NCBI RefSeq assembly: GCF_019059575.1
Contig: NW_024882021.1
Coordinates: 310,001-374,000, forward strand
Direction of reading: 5' to 3'
DNA: 64,000 bases
Source of the DNA: Amphibalanus amphitrite
Taxonomy: Eukaryota > Arthropoda > Thecostraca > Balanomorpha > Balanidae
The position numbers and the translations under genes were made by a program. The notes under the pieces were generated by a model, which was not told the DNA's origin, searched no databases, and saw only the letters and a list, made by a program, of their open reading frames with translations. Of the stretch, positions 1-10,717 are shown one piece after another (positions within the stretch are counted from its first letter, which is position 1; each line of letters starts with the position of its first letter).

Positions 1-995
1 GACGATACGGATCGACTGATATGCAACATGACCCTTTCCGGTCAGGTCATGACCTTGACCTGAGGTCAAATTTTCAAGTTGACCTTTCAAGGTCAAGTTA
101 TTGTTCATTCGATGCGTCTTGACGAGAGGAACACGATGCCGGTAAAAGTAAGCTCGTACAAGGCTTGGGTCAAAAGTTATTGCAGAAAAACTGTTTTCGA
201 AAAAATCGGTTATTTTTGCAGTTTTTGCCCCCTGCAGGCAAAACCGTTGACGTTAGGTCAAATCTGAGAGAATTGCTCAGAAAGGGCGTTAATAGGGCTA
301 TCGAATGCGCTTTTCCGCGGCGCTGTAGCTCTATTGGTTCCCGAGTTATGCGTTGGCTTCTTGGAAATTTTCGACATTCGACCTGGAAATCGGCGAAATT
401 TTGCCTTCAATGACCTCTGGTGACCTGACCTTTGACCTGACCAAAAAATTGACCGAAGTGATTTCGTCATTATTTTTTGCGCTCTTTCGAACGCCGCCTT
501 CCGCGTATCGCTACGTGGCCCAGGAGCCGAGTTACAAGGGGGGGGGTGTTCAAACACCCCCCCCCCCCCCAGCAGGGCGTGGAAATCCAGGACCCCCAGC
601 AGGGCGCGGTTTAAGGCAACCCCGCCAACAGCAGCTATCAGTCACTTGTGTAGGTAGCGATCATGAACGTTTGTTTCAATACCCATGTGCTAGCTGCGTC
701 GAGGCTGACCTCTTTCTACTGCTGTGGTTTGCAAGAGATATTGCCGTGGGCGTCGATTGATAGCGTTGTAAAGTCGCCAAATGAATAAATTAATAAGAAA
801 AAGTCGAGCTCTGCGACGCCTATGCCCTTCCTACCGCATGGTGTGTCACAAGTTCGATTCTACGGGTCGTATATTGATATATCATTAGACGCTTGTATGG
901 GTAACGATTAAAGTCGTGTCATTTTCAATACCCATATGTCTTTGGACACATATATTGTACGGTACGCACTTATAACGGTGACCGTCTGCGTGCAG
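1..995. other. Intron upstream of the first visible ATP13A1 exon, with half-site-rich repeat
   Basis: No exon is supported here. Positions 30-110 and 410-460 carry dense TGACC/AGGTCA motifs, including back-to-back copies (AGGTCATGACCT near 44-55, TTGACCTGAGGTCAA near 55-69). A poly-G/poly-C hairpin lies near 539-570 (GGGGGGTGTTCAAACACCCCCC). Similar sequence recurs in the transposon-like segments at 8.6-10.3, 18.3-18.6 and 55.9-57.1 kb, so this is probably a degenerate transposable element in an intron. The segment ends in the acceptor TGCGTGCAG before exon 996. Confidence 0.5.
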
Positions 996-3900
996 GTGTA
1001 CCGGGGCCGCCGCTGGCGTCCGCTGCCCTCGGACCAGCTGATTCCCGGTGACATCGTGTCGGTGACGCGCTCGGAGCACGTGGTGCCCTGTGACCTGCTG
1101 CTGCTCCGCGGACCGTGCATCGTAGACGAGAGCATGCTGACCGGTCAGTGGCAGTGGCGACCGGCCGCGGACATTTATCCATATCTGTATGTTTTAGATA
1201 TGAATGTATGTTTGTCTGCTCATTCGTTTGTGACTGGATGTCCCTGTGAGCTTTTGGCTGCCTTTGTCCATTTCGAGCATAAAAATCATTTGACCCAGCC
1301 GGGCGCGGAAGTCGATCTGACCACTCCGTCTGACCGCTCTGACCGGCGGCTCTTACCTCTCTGTCCTCTGTCTGTTTGATATGGCCGCTGTCTGACCGCT
1401 CTGTCTCGCCGCTCCGTCCGGCCTCTCTGACCGCTCCGCCCTCTGGCCGGTTTCGCCAGGCGAGTCGGTGCCGCAGATGAAGGAGCCAATCGAGGACGGC
1501 GAGCCGGCTCAGCTGCTCGACATGGACTCAGAGGCCAGGCTGCACGTGCTGTTCGGCGGCACGCGCGTCGTGCAGCACACCACGCCGCCAAAGACCACGT
1601 CCACGCTCAGAGGTAGGTGGCGGAGAGGCAGGAGGCCGGTGACGCTTCCACACTAGCTGTTACCTCCTGTCCACGTCAGAGGTAGGCGGCTGGTTAGGTA
1701 GGTGTCGGAGAGCTGGGCAGCCGGCGACGCCAGCACGTCACCCTGGCCGTCCGATCCTTCCCAGACCAGCTGGCGAGGCGGGATAGGTGTCCTTCCCCCA
1801 TCCAGCACTGTCCGCCGGCTGTGGTGGGCGCCGGCTGTGACTGACGCGCCGCCCCGCCGGCATCGTCCGACAACGGCTGTCTGGCGCACGTGCTGTGTCT
1901 CTGTGCTGTGTCTCTGACGGGCGGACGGCTGTCTGGAATACGTCGTGCTGTGTCTGACGCGGCGCCCTGTCGGCAGCCTCCGACAACGGCTGTCTGGCGT
2001 ACATACTGTGTCTCTAACGCGGGTTCCCGCCGGCAGCGTCGGACAACGGCTGTCTGGCGTACGTGCTGCGCACGGGCTTCTCGACGTCTCAGGGCCGTCT
2101 GCTGCGCACCATCATGTACGGCGTGAAGCGGGTGACGGCCAACAACCTGGAGACGTTCGGCTTCATCCTCTTCCTGCTGGTGTTCGCCGTCGCCGCCGCC
2201 AGCTACGTCTGGATCGAAGGTAAATTACTGCCTAGTGGGCCGACCCCGCCGTCCTGGCGTTAGACAAATACTGCGGTCATTCTACTGTATCGATCGACAT
2301 ATGACCAAGTTGGGCGGTACTCCTCTACTGAGACTGCGGTATTGGCTTTATAACTCCTACTCGGGACTATTCGGATTGATCATAATGCCCACACTGTGAG
2401 CACGGGAAATTGATACTTTGTGCAGCCGCTTATGAGAGGAGTGGGGTGGAGCTAGGGACGTGGAGAGTCTGTAGGCCGGATTTACCCCACTCGGGAGAGA
2501 AGTGGTGTGCTCAGTACCCACTCGACGCCGCCTCCGCTGTGACAGGCACCAAGGACCCGAGCCGCAGCCGGTACAAGCTGTTTCTGGAGTGCACGCTGAT
2601 CCTGACGTCGGTGGTGCCGCCCGAGCTGCCCATCGAGCTGTCGCTGGCCGTCAACAGCTCGCTGGTGTCGCTCATCAAACTCTGTAAGTCCGCCGCCCAC
2701 CCCCTACCGTATCAAATCACCGCTCTTGGGACAGACTGCAGCTCTGTGACTGCGCCGCACTTGCCTCTCCGTTCTGACTCGTCCCTCCCTCCCGCCCGTT
2801 ACCCGCTCCTGCCGCCCGCTCTAACCCGCCCCCGCCCGTTACCGTCAGACGTGTACTGCACGGAGCCGTTCCGGATTCCGCTCTGACAGTATTCCCTCCC
2901 GCCCTGACCCGCCCCGCCCGTTACCGCCAGACGTGTACTGCACGGAACCGTTCCGGATCCCGTTCGCCGGCAAGGTGGAGATCTGCTGTTTCGACAAGAC
3001 CGGCACGCTGACCAGCGACAACCTGATCGTCGAGGGCGTCGCCGGACTCAGGTGCGTCGCCTATCCGTGTATGAACACTGTGGCTGGTGCGTCAACTCCC
3101 CGTGTGCCCGTCCTCCCTTCTGGGCCGGACCCGGGACCATCGCCCTCCTGCCGGTCCCGCGCCGGGGCCCCGCTCTCACTGACACCAATAGCTGGCGTGT
3201 ATCGCCGACATCTGTGATTACTGATTAGTGTGAGTGCTCCCTGCCGCCATGGAGGTGAGTGCCGCACACTCCCCTCTGAGTGCTGCCTGCCGTCAGGGAT
3301 GACGTCAGTGTCGCACGCTCACCATTGAGTGCTCCGTGCCGCCAGGGAGCGTCCGGAGATGTGTGAGATCGCCGAGGCGCCGCCGGAGACGGTCCAGGTG
3401 CTGGCCTCGTGCCACTCGCTGGCGCAGCTCGACGACGGCCTGGTCGGCGACCCTCTGGAGAAGGCCACGCTGACGGCTGTCGACTGGAGTCTGACCAAGG
3501 GTGCGCACCGCCGCCGGCCGGGCGCTGGGCAGTAGACGGGCTGGGTGACGGGCGGCGGGCATTGCTCAGTGATCAGGGGTCAGGTGTAAAACCAACTCAT
3601 TAATATGACATTAATAGGTTTGATTGAATTTTGTGAGGTCAGCTGTAGCAGGAATCAGTGTCTGCCGGCGCTGTGCCGACACCGTCCCGCTGCCGTCAAC
3701 AGGAGACGCCGTGATCCCCAAGAAGGGTAAGATGCCGGGCCTGAAGATCTTCCACCGGTACCACTTTTCGTCGGCGCTGAAGAGGATGTCCGTACTGGCC
3801 GGGTTCACGGAGCCGGGCACGTCCGAGACCCATTACCTGGCCACGGTCAAGGGCGCGCCGGAGACCCTCAAACCGATGGTGAGGGCAGCTGGGACCCCGG

Positions 3901-6900
3901 GATGGGTCCGGGGACAGTCGGACAGGCCCCTGTGACAGTCGGACGGGCCCCCGGGGCAGACGGGCTCGGTCACCGCCCGCCACTGTCGCTCGCAGCGTTC
4001 GATGCCCGCGGCGTGTTACCCGCCGGTGTCGCCGTCCCGCTGCACAGCCCGGGTCCTCTGTGTGCCCCGACCTGACGTCCACCTCCCCGTGTCCCCACCG
4101 TCAGTTTGTGGACGCCCCGGACGACTACGACGCCACCTACCTGAAGATGTCGCGGCGGGGCGCGCGCGTGCTGGCGCTGGGTCGCCGGGATCTGGGCCGT
4201 CTCAGCCACCAGCAGGTCAAGGAGCTGACCCGGGACACCATCGAGGCCGAGCTCGAGTTCGCCGGGTTCGTCATCATCTCCTGTCCGCTGAAGGCCGACT
4301 CGCGCGCCGTGATCCGCGAGATCCTGGCTGCCTCGCACCAGGTGAGATAACTCACCCAGACGGCCACTGGGGCCTCCTTGTCTCCTCGAGTCTGCAATAG
4401 GACTGTCCATCGCCCAGCCTGGCGTCAGCTCATTTCATTAAAAGTGTGTTTCTTTCGAGTCGTCCATAGCTGTGCAATTGTGTTCTTGCCACAGCGATCC
4501 CCCGTCTGAAACGCGCGCTCGTGCCGGACAGGTGGCGATGATCACGGGCGACAACCCGCTGACGGCGTGCCACGTGGCCAAGGAGCTGCGCTTCTCGTCG
4601 GGCGGACGCACCATGCTGATCCTCAGCAGGCGCGGCGGCGACGACTGGGGCTGGCGCAGCATCGACGAGACGGTGTGGCGGCCGCTGGAGCCGACCTCGT
4701 GGGCCGAGCTGCTGGCCCAGCACGACCTGTGCGTCACCGGCGAGGGCGTCACCTTGCTGCAGCAGCGCTCCGAGCGCCTGCTGCAGACCGTGCTGCCGCA
4801 CGTGCGCGTGTTTGCGCGCGTGGCGCCCAAACAGAAGGAGCTGGTCATCACCACGCTCAAACAGCTCGGCTTCGTCACGCTGATGTGCGGCGACGGCACC
4901 AATGACGTGGGCGCGCTCAAACACGCGCATGTCGGTACGTGCGCGAGACCAGCTGCCGGCACTAGGGCCGCGCCTGCGGGGTAGGAGGCCTTACCCTCTG
5001 CAGACTTGGAACACCTCTAAAGGCTGAAGCAGACTCTTTCCGCGTTCAGGAAATCGCATGCGAGAGCCTATTCAAATACATTGTAATTCTTCTCGCATCA
5101 ATCGCTTGCGGGAGGTGCGTGCGATTGATGCGAGCGCGCTTCCAAGTTTCTCATCTCATCTCATCTCATACTGTATTAAGGACATCCGCAATATACTTGC
5201 GGCTATTACTGCCTTTCGTCACGTGATAAAACCAATGAACGTAAATCGGCAATGGGAGAGTAGGCACTCGCAGGGCCAGCTTCACCGCTCACACACACAC
5301 GCTCTCAGAGGCTAGGAGTGGCGGCACGGGGCGAGACACGGGGGAGGTCGGGGGCGCCGGCGCTGCGACCCGACCCCGGGCGCGGCGCAAGTTCCATGTA
5401 TTTGAATAGGCTCTCGCATGCGATTTCCTGACTGCGGAAAGAGTCTCTTTCAGGCTTAAGGTTCTAAGGACGGGTTCTGTCGTTTAAGGTAGGGGTTGTC
5501 CCCCTGGGGACGGGTGGTGTGCAGAGGGATAGGACTGTGTCCCCTGGTGGCGGAGATCTACCCATCGGGGCTGAAGAGAGCCTCCATGCATGGAATAAGC
5601 TCTGGATGTTGTATACTGAGTGTGCCGGTCGCCCTGTACCGGCGCGCACTCACTGTGGACCCGCCGCGCCGGCCCCTGAGACTGACCGCGCGCCCGCTCC
5701 GCTGCAGGTGTGGCCATCCTGGCCAACGCGCCGGAGCGGCTGCCGAGTAAGCGGCGCCGGGAGCCGGCGGCGGCGCGCGAGGACGCCAGCTCGCCGCGCG
5801 ACCGGCTCGATCAGATGGTGGCGCGCGGAAAACTGGGCCGCCGAAACGAGCGCGCGCGGCCCGACCGGCCCACCAACGCCCGCCAGGTGGGGGCTACAAC
5901 TGCTGCCGGCTGATCAGCGCCGGCAGACAGGCCAGCGGGAACACTTGAGATGGGGGCTAGAGGTTGATCAGCTCGGACCAGCGGGAACCTTTTTGACTCC
6001 GAATTTTTAGCAATGAGTACGATTCAACTCTTCTTGGTGTTTACGGTTTATTGCATCATGTATCCTTTATATTCAACACTGGCAGCTAACCCTGGTCAGC
6101 TCTCTACACTGGTGGCCCTCCACGGGCCTGTCCCTGCGTCCCTCGGTAGCGGTCGTGCTGCCACTGACAGTCACTGTCCGTCCGTGTTCTTTAGGAGCGG
6201 CTGCAGCAGCTGCAGACGATGCTGAAGGAGTTGGAGGAGGAGGAGGGTGCCCAGGTGGTGAAGCTCGGCGACGCCTCCATCGCGGCGCCCTTCACCTCCA
6301 AGCTCTCCTCCATCAACAGCGGTGAGTCGCACAGATCCCGATCTGTCTGTCTGCAGCTGGCCGGCTCGGTGGGCGGGGACAGGACCACTCTGCGTGGGAT
6401 TCTTGGCCTGGTGCGTGACCCCCACCCAGTGCGTGTCTGCTGTCATGTGGACGGACCGGTGTTGGTGTATTATCACTTGGTGGGTGTCTCGACTGTGTTT
6501 GGGCGGACCTGTGTTAGTGTATCACCTTGTGGTGCGTGTCGGTTCCGCTCACGGCCCTGCCGTCCGTTCCAGTGTGCCACATCATCGAGCAGGGCCGCTG
6601 CACGCTGATGCCTCTGTGCTGGTGGGTTGTGTGGTGTGTGTCCGCGTGCTCACGGTCCCGCCGTCCGTTCCAGTGTGCCACATCATCAAGCAGGGCCGCT
6701 GCACGCTGGTCACCACGCTGCAGATGTTCAAGATCCTGGCGCTGAACGCGCTCATCCTGGCCTTCTCGCAGTCGGTGCTCTACCTGGACGGCGTCAAGTT
6801 TTCTGACGGCCAGGCCACGCTGCAGGGCATCCTGCTGGCCGGCAGCTTCCTCTTCATCTCCCGCTCCAAGGTGAGCCGACAGCTGCCACCTGACGGTCCA

Positions 6901-9900
6901 CGGTGAGCCGGCAGTTCCCTGTTCATTTCCCGGTGTTAGTTATGTGTGAGTTTTTGTTTCAAGTCAACCTTTCGTCAGTTTGATAGTTAACGTTCGCAAA
7001 TTACTGTAGGAAAATGTCCGGCATTGGCTAACGTATTTATCCGTCCAACCATTATAACGCTCGGCACCTGTTCTCTCCGGCAGCCGCTGAAGGTGCTCTC
7101 CTCTCAGCGGCCGCTGCCCAACATTTTCAACGTGTACACGATCCTGACGGTGCTGCTGCAGTTCGGCGTCCACTTCGGCTGCCTGGTGTTCCTCGTCTCC
7201 GAGGCCAAGGCGCGCATGCCTGTCAGGTGAGTCGGCCGCCGGGAGCGGCTGTAGTGTGGTGTGGAGACCGCCGGTCACCCGGGCTGGCGGCCACTGCGCC
7301 CGGGGGCGGCGTGCCGTACTGCGTCCTGTGTCTGTCTGAACCGTGCGGGGTGAGACTGTGCTGCCAGCCTGTTGACGGCGTCTGGAACTGTAAGTGACGC
7401 GTTTTTCGGGCTCTGTCGCCAGGGAGAGCGGCTTTCCGGACCTGGAGAAGGAGTTTGAGCCCAACATTCTCAACTCGACCGTGTACATCATCTCGATCAC
7501 GCTGCAGGTGGCCACGTTTGCCATCAACTACCGGGTGAGTGGGAAGGCGGACGGAATCTCAGTCAGTCAGTCAGTCAGTCAGTCAGTCAGTCAGTCAGTC
7601 AGTCAGTCAGTCAGTCAGTCAGTCAGTGTTGGCCAGGACGTCAGTCAATGAGTCAGTCAGCCAGTCAGTCAGACAGTGGGACTGGTCATTCAACAGCCGG
7701 CCAGTTCGTCAGCCATGCAGTCAATTATCTAAAGAATCAAGTGGTTAGTCGACTTTCTAAAATAAATATGTAAAATTTTGCTATTGCTGTGAAGTTATCG
7801 ATGAACAGAAAAAATAAACATTCTTAAATGCGTTCAAGGAACTTTTCTGGAGAGAAAAATTATGCAGTTCACTCCTGACGCACACGTGAACTGCGATATC
7901 TTTCCGTTGCTTACCGCGTGTAGCTGTGCGTATGACTCGCTGTGTCTGGGCCCCTCGGCGGCCGGCTGAGGTGCTGACGCCGTACTGTGTCTGTGTGTGG
8001 CTGACGGACTGCTGAGGTGCTGACGCCGTGTGTCTGTGTCTGTGTGTGGCTGACGGGCTGTCTCTCCCCCCCCCCCTCCGGGGCCGGCTGAGGTGCTGAC
8101 GCCGTGTGTCTGCGTGTGGCTGGCGTACTGTCTCCCCCCCCCCCCTCTGCGGCCGGCCGAGGTGCTGACGCCGTGTGTCTGTGTGCGTATGACTCGCTGT
8201 GTCTCGCCCCCCCCCCCCCCCGGCCGGCTGAGGTGCTGACGCCGTGTATCTGTGTCTGCGCTGCCCCGCCGCAGGGCCACCCGTTCATGGAGAGTCTGTG
8301 GGAGAACCGGCCGCTGCTGTACAGCATTGTCGGCTCGCTGGCCGTCGTGTTCGCCATGGCCAGCTGCGTGATGCCCGACCTCAACGAGCAGTTCTCGGTC
8401 GTCATGTTCCCGGACGACGTGAGTAGCGCGCCGGCGCAGGGAAAACATGAGTAGCGCGCCGGCACACCGGAGACGCTCCGACTAACGCGCCGTCACACTG
8501 GGGACGCAGCTGTGACTAACGCGCCGTCACACTGGGGACGCAGCTCTGACTAACGCGCCGTCACACTGGGGACGCAGCTCTGACCAACGCGCCGACACAC
8601 TGCACAGTGGGGATTTTTCCGATCTAGCGCCTATTAATTCAAAAAATCTTTTTGGATTTTTGCTTATTTTTTGTGTCAGTGGGGCTAAGAAATGTCTGAA
8701 TTTTTCATATATGGCATTGTTTTATCTGTATGTCCACAGCAAAACTAGGAAAAATGCGCCCAAAGTTCACACTCATGCGTGATTACTCAATGGGCTCAGC
8801 AAGGCCCGAAAGTATAGCTCAATTTCATTGTCCTGTCCTGTTGGTTTTAATCTTGCGAGGTCTTAAAGTTGCATATCGTCTGAAAGGCACCTTTATTAGG
8901 AATGGAATGGCAAACAGAAAGTATGCCACAACCTTACTAAGGTCACAAAAATGCCCTTTACAAAAAACCCTTACAGACACCATATTGAAGGAATGGTATT
9001 CTAAATAAATGTAGGAAATCAACAATGTTCTCCACACTTTTCCACTCCGAAATATATCCTATCGAATTCGCCACTTTCTCCTGCACAAGACAACGCCTAG
9101 TTTGGCTGCCGAAACTTGCCTGAACACGGAATATTCACATTAGAGTATCTTAACACCCCACTTGAGGAGCGCTAGGGCAAACAGCACGATATAGGTATGT
9201 TCCGGACATAGGCGAATAATTTTACTTCGTGATTTACATGATGCATATTTTCTGAGACACATTCATTAGGAATAGGATGACAAGCGTAAATTATACATAC
9301 CGTAACCTTATGAACCATCGCACTTGTGGGGAGGGGGAGGGGGAAAGGGTCGGATAAAACCCCATGGTTTTCCGCAAATTACTCGCGCAAAAAGCGGCCA
9401 ATCGCGCCGAAACTTTCGGTGCCCTCGAGATCATCAATTTTACATCTAACCTTAAAATTTCATGACTCTGACCCAACTGACCTTTGACCTGTGGCATATT
9501 TCTCGAGACCATGTTTGGCCGGAATCGCGATTCGGCGTATGCCAGCTCACATTATCCGCGGTTTCCAGTCTTTTTGTGGTTTTAAACGTTCAAATATGAG
9601 AAATGATGTTGGTGCCATGCATAATGGTGGGTGTCAAGGTCACGTGAAGGTCAAGTCAAGGTCATTGACCTTTTGATGACCTTGTTTCTTTTTTTCAAGT
9701 TTCACTTGTTTCTAGGGTAGTTTTTGGTGCTGATTTCGATTTTAGCAGCCATTTGAATATTTACGAAGTAGTTCTGGTGCCTTCGTTCCATGTTACGAAG
9801 CTATCAGTAGTAGGTGACACTTCTATGTATGGCCGGCAGGACGCCTACTAGTTGATCTAACCTGACCTGACCCGACCTGGCCTAAATGCATAAAGACATC

Positions 9901-10717
9901 GTCTGTGATCAAAACTAACATGAAATTCGTGATCAGCACCCCAAAATACCCCGTAACACCCTAACTTTGCGAAGTTTCAAGAGGTCTCGATTTCCCAACT
10001 TTAGTTGGGTCATTAAACTGACTTGGAAAGTCAGCTTATGACCTTGGACTTTGAAATTGGATATATTCGGCCTCATTTCGTCATAGGCAGCACGCTTGAC
10101 TTTTCCGCGAAGCTCTAGCTTGATCAGGGGCCAAACGGCTGAGCGGGGGGTCCAGATGAACCCCCTATACTCTGTTGATTATGCACATTTACAGGTAAAA
10201 TTCTCACCAGGACACACCAGCCACCATCTGTGCACAATCTGGCTACAATTCTAATTTTGGTTTGCCCTCTACGAATAAATACGTGCTAGATCGGAAAAAT
10301 CCCCACTGTGCACTGGGGACGCAGCTCTGACCAACGCGCCGTCACACTGGGGACGCAGCTCTGACTAACGCGCCGTCACGGGGGAGAGAACGGGAAGGGC
10401 GCGGCCTGTCTGTAACACTTGATGATCGTGTCTGCCGTGCCACAGACTGACCCTGTCCCCCTGGGTATTCGCAGTTCAGGGCCCTGTCCCACTGGCACTG
10501 ATTGACCCCATTGCACTGTCTCACACGCCCCCTCTCCCGTCCCATTGGCCACTAACTGACCCTGTCCCACTGACTGACCCCCCCCCCCCCGTTCCGGCAG
10601 TTCCGGACGGTGCTGGTGCAGGTGCTGATGGCCGATATCGTGCTCTCCTACATCGCCGACCGCGTCGTCCGCTTCCTGTTCGGACAGGCGCGCCTGCGAC
10701 GCGAGCTGCGCACCTGA
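996..10717 (+). CDS. ATP13A1: ATP13A1, P5A-type ATPase (ER membrane), 5'-truncated by window edge
   Basis: This is the P5A ATPase of the endoplasmic reticulum, known in yeast (Spf1) and mammals as a transmembrane-helix dislocase and formerly called a manganese-transporting ATPase. Sixteen exons join in phase: 996-1143, 1460-1612, 2037-2219, 2546-2683, 2931-3051, 3346-3500, 3703-3878, 4105-4341, 4532-4934, 5708-5886, 6195-6321, 6674-6870, 7084-7226, 7423-7534, 8275-8418, 10601-10717. Together they encode about 910 residues; about 290 N-terminal residues lie upstream by comparison with the animal protein. Visible motifs are MLTGES (actuator), VVPPELPIE (P5A TM4 signature), [13 protein letters not shown] (phosphorylated Asp), [20 protein letters not shown] and [13 protein letters not shown]. 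The stop follows [12 protein letters not shown]. Family and exon structure are near certain. Odd points are duplicated exon heads in several introns and an ADVG-to-AHVG change at residues spanning 4924-4934/5708. Confidence 0.97.
1601..1700 (+). repeat. Donor-edge duplication after ATP13A1 exon 1460-1612
   Basis: The genuine junction reads CCACGCTCAGAG|GTAGGTGG. About 70 bp downstream, at 1670-1690, CCACGTCAGAGGTAGGCGG repeats the last exon bases and the donor, and a third GGTAGGTGTCGGAGAG follows. These look like tandem copies of the junction. Confidence 0.7.
1849..2036 (+). repeat. Three decoy copies of the exon-2037 head (acceptor side)
   Basis: The true exon begins CGGCAG|CGTCGGACAACGGCTGT. 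Preceding copies of this head occur at about 1858-1900 (TCCGACAACGGCTGTCTGG), 1919-1950 (degenerate, GGACGGCTGTCTGGAATAC) and 1971-2012 (CGGCAGCCTCCGACAACGG). The spacing is roughly 50-60 bp. The third decoy keeps the AG acceptor and the first coding bases. Confidence 0.8.
2546..3051 (+). CDS. ATP13A1: ATP13A1 exons for TM4 region and phosphorylation site
   Basis: Exons 2546-2683 and 2931-3051 encode [17 protein letters not shown], the hydrophobic TM3-TM4 segment with PPELPIE, then [15 protein letters not shown] and the invariant DKTGT. PPELP distinguishes P5A from P5B ATPases (PPALP). The junction splits a Tyr codon (T|AC). The real acceptor TTACCGCCAG at 2921-2930 has a near-duplicate about 84 bp upstream. 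Confidence 0.95.
2839..2930 (+). repeat. Decoy copy of the exon-2931 head with acceptor
   Basis: CCCGTTACCGTCAG followed by ACGTGTACTGCACGGAGCC (2837-2870) nearly duplicates the true CCCGTTACCGCCAG|ACGTGTACTGCACGGAACC at 2917-2950. The copy keeps about 35 coding bases, then runs into a stop (TCTGACAG). Confidence 0.85.
3232..3345 (+). repeat. Tandem acceptor-edge repeats before exon 3346
   Basis: Three units of about 50 bp share GAGTGCT-CC-TGCCG-CAGGGA. The last is the genuine acceptor TGCCGCCAG|GGAGCG at 3346; the earlier ones (near 3236-3255 and 3280-3300) are degenerate copies. Confidence 0.6.
4532..5886 (+). CDS. ATP13A1: ATP13A1 exons for the P-domain hinge and the following cytosolic loop
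   Basis: Exon 4532-4934 carries [31 protein letters not shown] and [14 protein letters not shown], the Mg-binding and hinge motifs of the P-domain. Exon 5708-5886 continues [12 protein letters not shown] into a basic, charged loop that is poorly conserved between species ([13 protein letters not shown] and so on). The intron between them (4935-5707) contains a foldback element. The sequence at the exon end reads L-K-H-A-H-V, where P-type ATPases normally have Asp or Glu in place of the second His. Confidence 0.95.
5006..5467. mobile_element. Foldback (inverted-repeat) element in an ATP13A1 intron
   Basis: The left arm around 5030-5086 and the right arm around 5388-5445 are near-perfect reverse complements. 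They share CTTTCCGC, AGGAAATCGCATGCGAG and GAGCCTATTCAAATACAT. Weaker complementarity extends to the outer limits given. The centre holds a TCTCA-type short repeat and a CpG-rich segment. It has no coding capacity; it is probably a non-autonomous MITE. Confidence 0.85.
6195..10717 (+). CDS. ATP13A1: ATP13A1 exons for the C-terminal membrane domain (TM5-TM10)
   Basis: Exon 6195-6321 gives a Glu-rich helix and [19 protein letters not shown]. Exon 6674-6870 gives [19 protein letters not shown] and two hydrophobic helices. Exons 7084-7226, 7423-7534, 8275-8418 and 10601-10717 give the remaining helices, [29 protein letters not shown] and [14 protein letters not shown]. All junction phases agree (1,0,2,0,0). 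The last intron, 8419-10600, is unusually long because a 1.7 kb transposon is inserted in it. Confidence 0.95.
6558..6673 (+). repeat. Decoy copy of the exon-6674 head with acceptor
   Basis: Positions 6553-6610 read CCGTCCGTTCCAG then TGTGCCACATCATCGAGCAG, duplicating the true acceptor and exon head 100 bp further on (Lys codon AAG in the real exon, GAG in the copy). The copy loses similarity after about 36 coding bases. Confidence 0.85.
7561..7627. repeat. (AGTC)n microsatellite
   Basis: An uninterrupted run of about 16 AGTC units, starting 26 bp after the donor of exon 7423-7534. Degenerate copies continue to about 7680. Confidence 0.97.
7960..8265. repeat. Intronic minisatellite with poly-C runs before exon 8275
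   Basis: Repeated units contain GGCCGGCTGAGGTGCTGACGCC followed by GTGTGTCTGTGTGTGGCTGAC and C-runs. There are five or six imperfect copies, ending about 30 bp before the acceptor. The exon head itself is not copied here. Confidence 0.85.
8419..8602. repeat. Minisatellite starting at the donor of exon 8275-8418, continued at 10311-10380
   Basis: Units contain GACTAACGCGCCGTCACACTGG and GGACGCAGCT. The first units (GTGAGTAGCGCGCCGGC, then ATGAGTAGCGCGCCGGC) include the donor and grade into the array. The array is interrupted by the 8603-10310 transposon and resumes at 10311, which shows that the array existed before the insertion. Confidence 0.85.
8603..10310. mobile_element. Non-autonomous DNA transposon, CACAGTG termini, 5-bp target duplication (Transib-like)
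   Basis: The terminal inverted repeats are 28 bp and differ at one position; they begin CACAGTGGGGATTTTTCC and continue GATCTAGC. The element is flanked by CACTG at 8598-8602 and 10311-10315, a 5-bp duplication. Transib elements and the related RAG signal heptamer have CAC-type ends (CACAGTG in the RSS) and 5-bp target duplications, so this family is the best match; that assignment is inference. The interior has no transposase-like reading frame and carries AGGTCA/TGACC half-sites around 9480, 9640-9680, 9860 and 10020-10050. Confidence 0.85.
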
